Source: Megascapheus bottae
Taxonomy: Eukaryota; Chordata; Mammalia; Rodentia; Geomyidae
Reading direction: 5' to 3'
DNA length: 64,000 nucleotides
Assembly (NCBI GenBank): GCA_024803745.1
Contig: JANJXV010000043.1
Coordinates: 149,001 to 213,000 of the forward strand
The notes below the pieces were generated by a model. That model made no database searches and had not been told where the DNA came from. It saw only the letters and a list, made by a program, of their open reading frames with translations. Below, one piece after another: positions 35,719 through 47,140 of the stretch. Numbering within the stretch: position 1 is the first letter of the stretch; each line of letters begins with the position of its first letter. The translations under genes and the position numbers were made by a program.

Positions 35719-38700
35719 CTACTGATAATGGCGAATGAGGGAAACCGTTGACCCTAAATTCCTTTGAGTCTGGCTTACTTCACTTAATATGATTTTTTCT
35801 AAGTCTTTCCATTTCCTAACAAATGGGGCGATGTCATTCTTTCTGACAGCAGCATAGAATTCCATTGTGTACAAATACCACAACTTGTTGATCCACTCAT
35901 CAATTGAGGGACATCTAGGTTGGTTCCATATCTTTGCTATGGTGAATAGTGCTGCGATGAACATTGTTGTGCTAGTGGATTTAGTATGCCCTAGATTTTG
36001 GATGGTTGGGTAAATGCCAAGTAGTGGAATTGCTGGGTCATAGGGGAATTCTATGTTTAGGCTTTTAAGGCATTGCCACACTGCTTTCCATAGTGGTTGA
36101 ACGAGTTTGAACTCCCACCAACAGTGTAGTAGTGATCCCTCCTGGCCACATCCCCTCCAGCATCTGTTGTCATTCGTTTTCCTGATCCTGACCATTCTAA
36201 CTGGAGTGAGGTGGAATCTTAGAGTTGTTTTGATTTGCATTTCTTTTATGACCAGAGATGTTGAGCATTTCTTCATGTGTCTATAGGCCATTTTTGTTTC
36301 TTCTTCAGAGAAGACTCTCTTTAAGTCTTTGGCCCATTTTTAATGGGATGGTTGTTACTTTGGAGATTAGTTTTGGAGTGATTCAATTTTTTGAGTTGTT
36401 GATATATTTTAGATATGAGGCTTCTGTCCGTTGTTTGGTTGATGAAAATCTTCTCCCACTCTGTAGGCTTTCTAATTAATTTACTAGCTAAGTCCTTTTC
36501 CATACAAAAGCTCCACAGTTTAATGCAGTCCCACTTATCCAGCCTTTCTCTGATTTGTTGTGATTCTTGGTCCTTATTAAGAAAGTTTCGACCTGTGCCA
36601 AGGAGGCCTAGTGTATCTCCTATTCCTTCCTGTAAAGTTTTCATTGTGTCACCTTTACCTCCAGGTCTTTGATCCATTTGGATTTAATTCTAGTGCAAGG
36701 TGACAAAGAAGGATCCCACTTTAGTTTTCTACAGGTGCTTAATCATTTAAGCCAGCACAACGTGCTGAAGAGGCTGTCTTTCTTCCATTCTATTTTTTTG
36801 GCTTCCTCGTCAAAGATTAGGTGGCCATAGGTCTGTGGTTTAATATCTGGGTCCTCAGTTCTATTCCATTGGTCTTCAGGCCTGTTCTTGTGCCAGTACC
36901 AAACTGTTTTGAGAATTATAGCTCTGTAATAGAGTCTAAAGTTTGGAATTGAAATTCCTCCAGCTCTGTACTTTCTGCTAAGAATTGTTTTTACTATACG
37001 GGGTCTTTTATTATTCCATATGAAATTTTGAATTGCCTCTTCTATTTCTTTAAAGAATGCCATTGGGATATTGATGGGTATTGCATTGAATTTGTAGATA
37101 GCCCTTGGCAAGATTGTCATTTTCACAATGTTGATTCTTCCAATCCAGGAGCATGGGAGGTTTTTCCATTTCCTTAGTTCTGCTTTAATTTCCTTTTTTA
37201 GGGTTTTAATGTTTTCATCAAAAAGGTCCTTTACATTCTTAGTTAAGCTAATTCCGAGGTACATTATTTTCTTTGAGGCTATTATGAAAGGAGTTACTTT
37301 CCTGGTTATTGCCTCATTCCTCTCACTGTTGGCGTAAAGAAGTCAGTTGATTTTTGAGGGTTGATTTTATAGCCTGCTACTCTTTCAAAGTTTTGAATCA
37401 GCTCAAGGAGCTTGGGAGTAGAGTCTATAGTATTCTTTAAATACAGAATCATGTCATCTGCAAAGAGGGATAGTTTTATTTCCTCTTTCCCTGCTTGGAT
37501 CCCCTTTATGTTTGCTTCTTCCCTTATTGCACTGGCTAGGAATGCTAGTACTATCTTAAAGAGGAGTGGAGAGAGTGGGCATCCTTGTCTCATTCCTGAT
37601 TTTAGAGGGAATGGCTTTAGATTTTCACCATTAAGTGTAATACTAGCAGTGGGTTTCTCATACACAGCCTCTATTAAATGAGGAATGTTCCATGGATTCC
37701 TAGTTTCTCCAGAGCTTTTAACATAAAGGGGTGTTGGATCTTGTCAAATGCCTTTTCCGCGTCTATTGAGACAATCATGTGATTTTTGTCCTTGCTCCTG
37801 TTGATGTGTTGAATTATATTAATTGATTTGCGTATGTTGAACCAGCTTTGCCTCCCTGTGATGAATCCAGTTTGATTATAGTGTATAATTTTTTTGATGA
37901 GTTGTTGTAGACGGTTGGCCAGTATTTTGTTGAGAAGTTTTGCATCGATGTTCATCAAAGATATAGGTCTATAGTTCTCTTTCTTTGATGAATCTCTGTC
38001 TGGTTTGGGGATGAGGGTTATACTGGCTTCATAGAATGAGTTTGGTATGGAACCTTCATTTTCAATTTCGTTGAAGAGCTTGAGGAGTATTGGTGTGAGC
38101 TCTGCTTTGAAGACCTTGTAGAATTCAGCTGTGAATCCATCTGGCCCTGGGCTTTTCTTAGGTGGAAGTTCTCTAATTGCCATTTCTATTTCAGAGCTTG
38201 AAATAGGCCTGTTGAGTTGGCTTAGTTCTTCTTGGTTCAGTGTGGGTATGTTCATATTGGCTAGGAATTCATCCATTTCATCTAGATTCTCAAATTTGTT
38301 GGCATAAAGGTTTGAGAAGTATTCCCTCATGATATTCTGGATCTTGGTAATTTCTGTCGTGATATTACCATTTTCATCTGTGATTTTGTTTATTTCGATA
38401 TGCTCTCTTCTTTTTTTGGTAAGATTTGCTAAGGGCTTGTCAATTTTGTTAATTCTTTCAAAGAACCAACTCCTTGTTTTGTTGATTCTTTCTATAGTTT
38501 TTTTTATTCCAAATCATTTAATTCTGCTTTGATTTTAATTATTTGCTTTCTTCTACTGGGATTAGGGATGGTTTGTTGCTCTTTTTCCAGGAGCTTAAGG
38601 TGGGACATTAACTTGTTGGTTTGCAATTTTTCCAACTTTTTGTTGCAGGCACTCAGCGCTATAAATTTTCCTCTGAGTACTGCCTTTGCTGTGTCCCAAA

Positions 38701-39560
38701 GGAGTTGGTAGTTTGTGTGTTCCTTGCTGTTAAATTTCATAAACTGTTGGATTTCTGTTCTGATCTCTTCGATGACCCATTGGTGATTCAACAATGTGTT
38801 GTTCAGTCTCCATGAGTTACAGGGTTTTCGGTGGTGGAGATGTGTGTTCAGTTCAAGTTTGATGCCTTTGTGATCTGAGAGTGTGCATGGAATAATTTCA
38901 GTGTTCCTGAATTCGTCCAGGTTCGTTTTATGGCCTAAGATGTAATCTATTTTGGAAAATGTTCCATGTGCTGCTGAGGAAAACGTATATTGTGTTGTTG
39001 CTGGGTGCAATATTCTGCAGATGTCTGTTAGATCTAGTTGGTCTATATAGTTGTTCAGTTCTAAGGTTTCTCTATTGAGTTTTTGCCTTGTTGATCTGTG
39101 TATAGGTGAGAGTGGTGTGTTAAAGTCACCGACAATCACTGTATTTCGATCTATGTATGGTTTCAGTGTATGTAAAGTTTGCTTGATGAAGTTTGGAGCT
39201 CCGGGATTGGGTGTGTAAATATTTAGGATCGTTATGTCTTCCTGGAGGAAAGATCCCTTTAGTAGTATGTAGTAACCTTCTTTGTCTTCTCTTACTAATT
39301 TTAGTTTGAACTCTATATTATCTGATATGAGGATGGCAACTCCAGCCTGTTTATGGGGGCCGTTAGCTTGATAGAGTTTATTCCAACCTCTCACTTTCAA
39401 AAAATGATTGATTTTTTTGGGTAAGATGTGTCTCTTGAAGACAGCAGAACGATGGCTCTTGCTTTTTGATCTAACTAGACAGTCTATGCCGTTTTATTGG
39501 AGAGTTAAGTCCATTGATATTGAGAGTTAGGATTGAGAGATATTTATTAGGTCCTACCAT
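35719..39560 (-). pseudogene. ORF2: L1 ORF2, broken (endonuclease/reverse transcriptase)
   Basis: ORF2p would be about 1,280 residues: AP-type endonuclease, reverse transcriptase, and Cys-rich C terminus. Open pieces in order are 39400-38504 (endonuclease with VGDFN, KIDYILGH, TLSDHKG), 38330-37674 (RT fingers/palm, with [22 protein letters not shown] and QTGFITGRQ), 37665-37306 ([13 protein letters not shown] and FADD at 37453-37464), 37264-36743 and 36677-36321 (thumb and beyond), and 36291-35719 (C terminus). Damage includes a Trp-to-stop (TAG) at about codon 30 after the ATG at 39558-39560, and frameshifts between the pieces. In the C-terminal C-x3-C-x7-H-x4-C motif the last Cys is Phe. 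The original stop is at 35719-35721. Confidence 0.93.
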
Positions 39561-39608
39561 TTTTAAAAGCTTTTATTTGGGCCTGTGTCTTGACAGTTCT
39601 TGTGGTCC

Positions 39609-40804
39609 TTAGGTGGTATGCTGTTTAGGTGCCATTTCTTTCCCTATATTGCATTTATTTTGGTTTTCTATGTATAGAACATCTTTCAGAATTCTCTGTA
39701 GTGTTAGTTTTGTTGCGACATATTGTTGCAGCTTTTCCCTGGAATGGAATATTTTTATTGTTCCCTCAGTCATGAATGAGAGCTTAGCTGGGTACAGTAT
39801 TCTTGGTTGGTAGTTATTTGACTTAAGGGCATGATATATATGCTTCCAGTCACTTCTTGCTTGCATGGTCTCTGGTGAGAAGTCTGGGATTGCTCTGATT
39901 GGTTTTCCTTTATAGGTTACTGAACCCTTTTCCCTGGCTGCCTTTAGGATCCTTTTTTTGGTTTCTATTGATCCAGTTCAGATTACGATGTGGTGGTGGG
40001 ATGTTCTTTTCTAGTCAGGTGTGTTTGGCGTTCTAAAAGCTTCTTGTATCTGGATGGGTCTGCCCTTCTGGATATTTGGGAAATTCTCTGAGATGATTCC
40101 ATGAAGTATATTTCCAATACCATTGACCTCTTTCTCCACGCCCTCCTCAATACCAATTAGCCTTAAATTAGGCTTCCTAATTGTATCTTGGACCTCTTGA
40201 AGCGCTCTCTCATTTTTCTTAGATTTGGCTTGACTCATTTTCTGTTCTTTCTCTATAATAACTAAATTATCTTCAGCCCGGAAATTCTCTCCTCTGCGTT
40301 GTCTAACCATCTGTCAAAGCTATCTACTTTATTTTTCATCTCCCTTGCTACTAATTGCTCATTTTTGATGCCTTGCATCTCTTCTTTTAGATCATGTATG
40401 GATTTCTTTAGCTCCTTGATTTCCATTTTGGTGGTTAGCTCAGTAGCCTTATTTTCTTTGAACATTTGCTGGAGTTCAGTCAACTTTTTATTTGTGGATT
40501 CTATGAGTTCATCCATCTTTTTTTGAAAAACCTTTATTAGGGCCTCCTTTATGGCTTCTTCTTTTTCACTTATCACCTTGTTTATGGTTTCCTTTTGTTC
40601 AGCTATGGCTTCCTTCCTTATGTCTTTCTTTATATTTTCACATTTTTCATTAATGATGTTTATCAGTTGCATTTGTACAGCACTTGGAAGACTCTCCTCT
40701 AGGTTTGCCAGTGACTGTTCTATTAGCTGTTTACATTGGGTGGGGGAGGTGGGGGATGTTGTTTCTTGATTTGACATTTTTCTTGAGTTTCTTGTTCTGC
40801 CCAT
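39609..40804 (-). pseudogene. ORF1: L1 ORF1, broken
   Basis: The start ATG is kept at 40802-40804 (protein begins MGRTRNSRK). The first 180 codons hold the N terminus and the coiled coil. A one-base loss in a C run near 40279 (CCC where the 1-3952 copy has CCCC) shifts the frame. The RRM part continues in another frame to a CAG-to-TAG stop at 40011-40013. The last segment (39866-39609) resumes and reaches the natural stop at 39609-39611. The start-to-stop span of 1,196 nt equals that of the other copy. Confidence 0.9.
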
Positions 40805-42640
40805 TTGAAAATGGGAGCAAGATTAATACTAAACACGATTATAGTTTTTCAGATATAACCAACCTAGACCTCTGTAGCTGGCAGACTCTAGATGTTCACA
40901 AGTTTTGATTGGTGTTATCACTCTTTCTTTTTGTGCAGTTACCGACTAGTCTAATAATTCACTGATATGCGATTTATACCCAAAACTATAAGCCTCTCAA
41001 TCCAATCTCTATTGTCTTTAAGTCCCTCTGAGCCTAGAGAATAATTAACCACCTAGATATACAGTGTTGCTCAACAGCCATCAAGTGTAGATCCATGCAG
41101 TATAATGGTTGAAAGATGAGCAGAGGTGAAGAAATAGATAAAGAGAATGAGAGAGGTCAGGGGGTAAGTAGGTAGAGTATTTGAGTACAAAGTTTGGAAA
41201 GTATTAGAATAAAACTTATGTGTTACTGCGCGACTAGCTCTTAGCCCAACTAGTGGCCTCACAGTGGACCATGGGATGAATCTTCGAGCTTCCGTCTGAG
41301 CACGGTTGGTGGACGTTTTCCTGTGCTGCTTCCAGGGGCGGCCCCAAGCCAAGGGTCTGGGATTGAGATTTTCAGGGGCTCTCAGCAGGACCAGCAGGGG
41401 ACCCCTCTGTTCCCAGGGGCGGGGCCCAGTTGGGAACGTGGGCTTCAAGGGTGGAGCCGCGCCTTTTTGGTTCTCAGAAGGGGAGCTTGGCTGCTGGTCG
41501 GCCCTTCAGATCCCTGCTGTGTTTCCACTGCATTGTCAGAGTCTGTGACTGTGGGGGGGCCCTCGGTGGTGTCTTGCTGAGGATTCCCACCTGGAGAATG
41601 CCCGCTCAAGAATTGAGGGGGGGCAGATGCAGGCTCGTATTTACCCGCACCCTCTACCCACTGTTGTAAGGCAGGGTACCAACGCCCTCCACTCTCCAAA
41701 TCCAGTGGCCTGGGAGAGGAGCCTGGTGGGTGGGTGGGAGCTGGGACAGCTCTGCCTCTCCTGGTGGGGTGCTGAGTCTTAGGGTCTACCTGCTTGTCAG
41801 TCTTCTGTCAGAGGGCTGGGAGTTGAGGCTGTTGGGCGGTTGGGAGTTGGGACAGCTCTGCCTCCCTTGGTGGGGTGCTGGGACTTATGGGTAGCCCGCC
41901 TGTCAATCTCTAGTCAATGGCCTGAGGGACGGGGCTGTTGAGGGAAGGGACAGGATTCTAAATTCCTTGCCCCCCTGCTCCTGCCAGTCTTTCTCGTGCC
42001 GGGTGTTGGGGTCTTATTTAAGTTCTGTTGCTTGGTACCGCTCTGCTTTCCCGATGTGTTTGGGGATGCGCTGTATTACTCATGCCTCTGTGTCCATCTG
42101 CGGGTGCTCCACGTTGGTGGGGAGTCTTTCACTCCCCTCGGGTCTCCACCACCGAATGTGTTCTGCGTCTGGGTTCCACTGCTTGCTGTTCTTGTTCCGC
42201 GTCTGGGTTCCGCTGCTTCTGCCGTTCGATGGCCCAGTTCTGTGCTGGTTTCTGCAGCCGTTGGGCTCCCAGCCTGGCGCCCTCCACTTCCCCCGCTTTT
42301 CGTGGATTAGAGCCGGTGCCCGCCTCCGCTTTCCCCGCGTGGAGTGGGCACCCGCTCAAGCCGCTTTTCGTGGCTTGGTCCAGCACGAGCTGCCACTTTT
42401 TGCGGCTTTCCGGGGCTTTGGGCTAGAGGTGGGGGAGGGGTCCTCGCGTTCCGAATTCTTTGAGAAAGTTGGATGTGAGCTTTATCTGGATTTCATTTCC
42501 GGTTTGAGTCCTTCTCCGTTGCTTTTTGAGTTTGTTGTTGTGGATTTCTTTAGGTAGTTGGCTCGTGGGACTCCCTGGTTCTCTCTTTTTGTCAGAGAAA
42601 GCTAGGCAGCGTCCCTATTGTCTCGGCGATATCTTCCTTC
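40805..42640 (-). promoter_or_regulatory. L1 5' UTR / internal promoter, CpG-rich
   Basis: It is colinear with 2124-3952. The GC box is at 41416-41426, and the tandem units are 41703-41804 and 41805-41910 with a third start at 41911. The YY1-like site at the 5' end is mutated (about 42625-42635). Reduced CpG in several places against the other copies fits decay after methylation, which is an inference. Confidence 0.75.
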
Positions 42641-44331
42641 TCCCTCAATCTGTCTCTTATAAGAAACAAACACCAATAATATCAGTGGAGATAGGAAGGT
42701 TGGGGCAGGAAAGCAACCCAGATAAAAACTCAAACTCTTAGAAAGGAAAAAAAATAACTAAAGCAGAAAGGGGCAGGGACATGATTCAAACAGTGTAGCA
42801 CACACAACTCTGTCCTCAAAAATCATGAGTACAGTATTTATCTTTCATTAATTCACACAATAGAGTTGCTAAAACTTTTTAAAGGTACTGGCTTTATGAA
42901 AATTATTTAGTACAAAGTGAGGGTCAAGATTTAAAGACATTGCCTAAGCTACCAGAGCACTGATAACTTTGAAAATATCTGAACACTGCACAGATAAATA
43001 TTAAGGTTATTCTGTGAAGGATAAGGGGATTTCTGGCATCACTGAAACACTGATTCATGAAGACACTTTGGGGCAGTAGTGCTCCCTGTAACTACTACTC
43101 TGGCTGTTTCTTTCACTTCTTTCTAAGGCTAAATAATTCCTAGAATTTCATGGCCTGTCTTCAAGTGAAATTAAATGTAGAATACTACAGCAGTGCTCTT
43201 ACTTGGGAACTTGTGGCAAACACATTTGTCCAACCTTGTCCAACAAACAGAGGAGGGACACTGGCATAGCATCTCAGGCTTAGGGAGAACCTAAGCATGA
43301 CATTTAGAAAAATATTTGTGAAAAAGAAAGGTTTTGTTTCCACAGCAACCAACTTTCTTAGTCTTCTGAGCTCTACTAAAAATAAAACAAATGAAAGCTG
43401 GTAAGAGAAACAGAGTAAGGTCTAATGTAGAATGGCACGCAAAGCAAAAATAAAGGACTCTGAAGCCTAGTTCATTGGAAGAAGCATAGCAAATCCTCAG
43501 TTAATCATGAGTGTCCTAATCTGGTCATGATCCTTTAAATCTTCATTGCTTTATTTTTTGATAACTACTGGCCATGAGATTTTTCTCTTTCCATAAAGCA
43601 GAGCCTCCAGAATTTATTCATCTTGTACAACTGGGTTTCAATGCCCAGGATCAGTAACTCTATTGCCTCTGTTCTCGGCTACCCATCACCACAACACCTT
43701 GAGGCTGTCTATTTTAGGTAACTTGTACAAGTCTTTGTTGTCTTGTGATGAGGTTACTTTGCTTAACACAACATCTTCAGAATTCGTCCCTACAGCTGCC
43801 TGTGGTTGAACTCCCTTCTTTTCTAGGGTTCAATAATACCCAATTTTGTGTATATAACACGTATACTTTGTCAATTTACCTATGGTTGAGCCCTTACCAC
43901 TTCTTGAGTATGGTGCACAGTGTTTCAATCAACATTGGGATTTGGGTTTTCTTTGCGGTATCTTAACTTACCGTTTAGTAACAAGTCAATGCCTGGCCTC
44001 ATAAAATGTATTCCAATGTAATCCATCTTCTTTTAGTTTTTGAAACAACTAAAGAGTCATTATTGATTCTCCTTTAAATGTTTGGTATCGTTCATCAGTG
44101 AAATGTTATGGTTTAAGCTTTTCTCCTAAATGATTGTATGTCATTTCTACATTTCATTTCTTCATGATTAAATGCATAAGTGTTTTATGTTTGTAGGACT
44201 GTTTCCCAGTTCCCCTAGGTCAATTATTTTTCTTTCAGATAATTGTTATAAATTCTAATGGTCCTTTCTCTTTCTGAAACATCCATTGTAATACCTCTTC
44301 TCTTTTTATCTAATTTTATTTATTTTTATAT
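42641..44331. other. Unassigned AT-rich sequence
   Basis: 1.7 kb. No gene or young repeat is recognised. 43980-44200 has some old-L1-like phrasing, but too little to call. Confidence 0.4.
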
Positions 44332-44512
44332 TGTTTATTTCTTTTTTTTCGCACTGTCCTTGGACTTTATCAAGGCTAGAGCTCTACCACTTGAGCCTCA
44401 GCACCACTTCTGGCTTTTTTCTATGTATGTGGTACCGAGGAATCGAACCCGGGTCTTCATGCATGCTAGGCAAGCACTTTAACCACTAGGCCAAACTCCC
44501 TGTTTATTTCTT
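44332..44512 (-). mobile_element. ID-headed SINE, right unit truncated
   Basis: The body is about 44344-44500. The ID head is intact in reverse complement (ctaggcaagcactttaacca; ggaatcgaacccgggtcttc). The distal end of the right unit is missing. TGTTTATTTCTT is duplicated exactly at 44332-44343 and 44501-44512. Confidence 0.9.
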
Positions 44513-44520
44513 AGTATAGA

Positions 44521-44752
44521 TGAAGGACTTTAATTTTTCTTTTTTTTTGCCAGTCGTGGGCTTGAGCTCAGGGCCTGAGCACTGTCCTTGGACTTTCTCA
44601 AGGGTAGCGCGCTACCACTTGAGCCTCAGCACCACTTCTGGCTTTTTTCTATGTATGTGGTACCGAGGAATGGAACCCGGGTCTTCATGCATGCTAGGCA
44701 AGCACTTTAACCACTAGGCCGAACTCGCGGCCCCTGAAGGACTTTAATTTTT
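44521..44752 (-). mobile_element. ID-headed dimeric SINE with 18-bp duplication
   Basis: The body is 44539-44734, a full dimer with A-tail (T-run on the plus strand). TGAAGGACTTTAATTTTT occurs exactly at 44521-44538 and 44735-44752. The right copy also serves as the left flank of the next L1. Confidence 0.95.
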
Positions 44753-45812
44753 TTTAAATTTTTTATTGTAATTAGTAAAAGGGTTATATGATATTTGCCA
44801 GATAGAAGGTGCATTAATCACATACATTGATACCCTTTCACATGTCTTGGTACCCATTACCCTACTCCCTGCCCCCCCACCCATCTTGGTTTTCCCCCCT
44901 TCCCTATCAAATTTCAAATAACCAAGTACAACTAAATTCAATATATCAGATAACAAAGTGAGATACTGTAACAATATGAGATGACCAAGGGACAGCAAAG
45001 GAGATGAGAGACAACATAGTACATTAAAGACAACAATCGTTCATTATATGGCTTTTGTTTCAATATCCTGGAGGTCCTTTCAATTAGCTTCATACTATAT
45101 GGCCTTATGTATCAAGATTTTGCTCTATTGCAGATCTCTGCTAGTAGAGCCCAAGGTTCCTACTGATTTTGACGAATGAGGGAAACCATTGAGCCTAAGT
45201 TCCTTTGAGTCTGGCTTACTTCACTTAATATGATTTTTTCTAAGTCTTTCCATTTCCTCAAAACTAATCGCCAAAGTAACAACCATCCAATTAAAAAATA
45301 GGCCAAAGACTTAAAGAGAGTATTCTCTGAAGAAGAAACAAAAATGGCCTATAGACACATGAAGAAATGCTCAACATCTCTGGTCATAAAAGAAATGCAA
45401 ATCAAAACAACTCTAAGATTCCACCTCACTCCAGTTAGAATGGCCAGGATCAGGAAAACGAATGACAACAGATGCTGGAGGGGATGTGGCCAGGAGGGAT
45501 CACTACTACACTGTTGGTTGGAGTGCAAACTCATTCAACCACTATGGAAAGCAGTGTGGCAGTGCCTTAAAAGGCTAAACATAGAACTCCCCTATGACCC
45601 AGCAATTCCACTACTTGGCATTTACCCAATCATCCAGAAACAAGGGCATACTAAATCCACTAGCACAATCATGTTCATTGCAGCACTATTCACCATAGCA
45701 AAGATATGGAACCAACCTAGATGTCCCTCAATTGATGAGTGGATCAACAAGTTGTGGTATTTGTACACAATGGAATTCTATGCTGCTGTCAGAAAGAAGG
45801 ACTTGAATTTTT
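44736..45812. mobile_element. Truncated L1 with 5' inversion (twin priming)
   Basis: 44753-45258 is minus-strand L1 3' UTR plus the last part of ORF2, stopping at ctttccatttcct. 45259-45795 is plus-strand ORF2 C-terminal coding, immediately upstream in L1 order. About 19 bp of L1 between the two pieces is missing at the switch. The flanks are GAAGGACTTTAATTTTT (44736-44752) and GAAGGACTTGAATTTTT (45796-45812). This is the classical twin-priming structure. Confidence 0.95.
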
Positions 45813-45823
45813 ATAAGAAGTAA
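45259..45823 (+). pseudogene. ORF2: Inverted L1 ORF2 C-terminal fragment
   Basis: This is an ORF2 fragment only. The open frame 45344-45823 carries the Cys-rich C-terminal region with C-x3-C-x7-H-x4-C complete (CWRGC...HCWLEC), followed by [10 protein letters not shown] and AKIWNQPRC. The frame runs across the target duplication and ends in host DNA (DLNFYKK), so the last residues are not L1. It lacks the endonuclease and RT and cannot function as an enzyme. Confidence 0.9.
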
Positions 45824-45974
45824 TTATTAGTTCACTGATTTTTGTCTTTACTGATTTTCCATTTTCTTTGTTTCTATTGTATTGGTTCTACATTAAATAC
45901 TAATTTCTGCAAACTGGACTTCATTTGTCCTTTTTTTTCAATGTCATTATAATGTGTAATGTATAATTTTAGGT

Positions 45975-46263
45975 TACTTATTTTTTTCTTTTTTGTTTTT
46001 TATTAATTAGTAAAAGGGTTACATGGTATTTGCCAGATAGAAGGTGCATTAATTCACATACATTGATACCCTTTCACATGTCTTGGTACCCATTTCTCTC
46101 CCCCCCCACACCTCCCTCCCATCTTGGTCTTCCCCCCTTCCCTATCAAATTTCAAATATCCAAATACGAATAAATTCAATATATCAGATAACAAAGTGAG
46201 ATACTATACCAATATGAGATAACCCAGGGATAGCAAAGGAGATGAGAGACAACATACTTATTT
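45975..46263 (-). mobile_element. L1 3'-UTR stub
   Basis: The body is about 45984-46254, with the usual agatagaaggtgcattaatt text and C-rich tract 46102-46130. TACTTATTT occurs at 45975-45983 and 46255-46263. Confidence 0.88.
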
Positions 46264-46287
46264 GAAACACTTCTTGCTTCATTTTGA

Positions 46288-46480
46288 CTCTCCTGGGTTT
46301 TGAACTCAAGGTTTTATGTTTGCTAAGAAGGTGCTCAGTCACTTGAACCAAAACTCCAGATCTATATTGCAGTTATTTTTAAGATAGAGCCTCAGTGATG
46401 GACCTTGATACTCCTGTTCACTCTTCCCAGACTAGCTGGACTACTAGCACATGCCACCATTCCCAGCACCTGTTGAAGTG
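46288..46480 (-). mobile_element. Old B1-ID dimeric SINE (probable)
   Basis: gggttttgaactcaaggttt and cagtcacttgaaccaaaact are followed by agactagctggactactagc and acatgccaccattcccagc, the reverse complement of a tRNA-like unit and then B1. Confidence 0.5.
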
Positions 46481-46937
46481 GGATCTCATGAAAGCTTCTG
46501 CCTATACTAAATTCTGATTTTCCAGATCTCTGAATCCTGCACAGCTGGGGTGATGGTGTGTGCAATTGGTTATGAGAGATTTATGACCTTTCTCCCTCCA
46601 GGATGACCTTCAATGGCCTGGGCAGTTTTGCTTTATATATTTACTCTTATGATAGTGATTATATATTTACAACTATTATGATTTCTTGGTGAACTGGAAC
46701 TTACATAACTACATATTGTTTCTGTTTATGTCTTAGAACAATTTTTACTGAAATTCTACTCTGTATGATATAAATACAGCCACTTCATTCTTTTTTTTGC
46801 TTGCCTTTTGCATGGGATGTCTCTTCTTTTCCTTCACTTTCAGCCTACGCATGCCATTAAATGTAAAGTAAGTTACTTATAGCCAATATATAGTTTGATT
46901 TTAAGCTACACGTGCACATGCACAAATACATATAAAA

Positions 46938-47140
46938 TTTTTGAACTCAGGCACGCTTACTTGATTTACGTGGTTGGCCAGAACTCTACCATTTAAGTCA
47001 GTACAGCCCTGCTCTTTGCTTGTTATTTTACATATGTGGTCTAGAAAACTCCTCACTGACTGGCCTTGGACCACAATCCTTTGGATCTCAACCTGCTGAG
47101 TAACTATGATTACAGGCCTGACACACCAGTCTCCAAACTC
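46938..47140 (-). mobile_element. Old B1-ID dimeric SINE
   Basis: actctaccatttaagtcagt, then ggccttggaccacaatcctt, then ctgctgagtaactatgatta and caggcctgacacaccag. It has the same unit order as other minus-strand copies, with strong divergence. Confidence 0.6.

Larger units (their letters stand above)
35307..42640 (-). mobile_element. Full-length LINE-1, about 7.3 kb, minus strand, decayed
   Basis: This is the complete order on the minus strand: 5' UTR 40805-42640, ORF1 39609-40804, 48-nt spacer, ORF2 35719-39560, and a 3' UTR of about 400 bp with C-rich tract 35421-35441 and AATAAA in sense near 35320. The 5' terminus has GCGATATCTT in place of the GCGCCATCTT seen in the other two copies, so the YY1-like site is damaged by two changes. 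I could not find a convincing target-site duplication at the two ends. Both ORFs are broken, so this copy is not autonomous. Confidence 0.95.
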
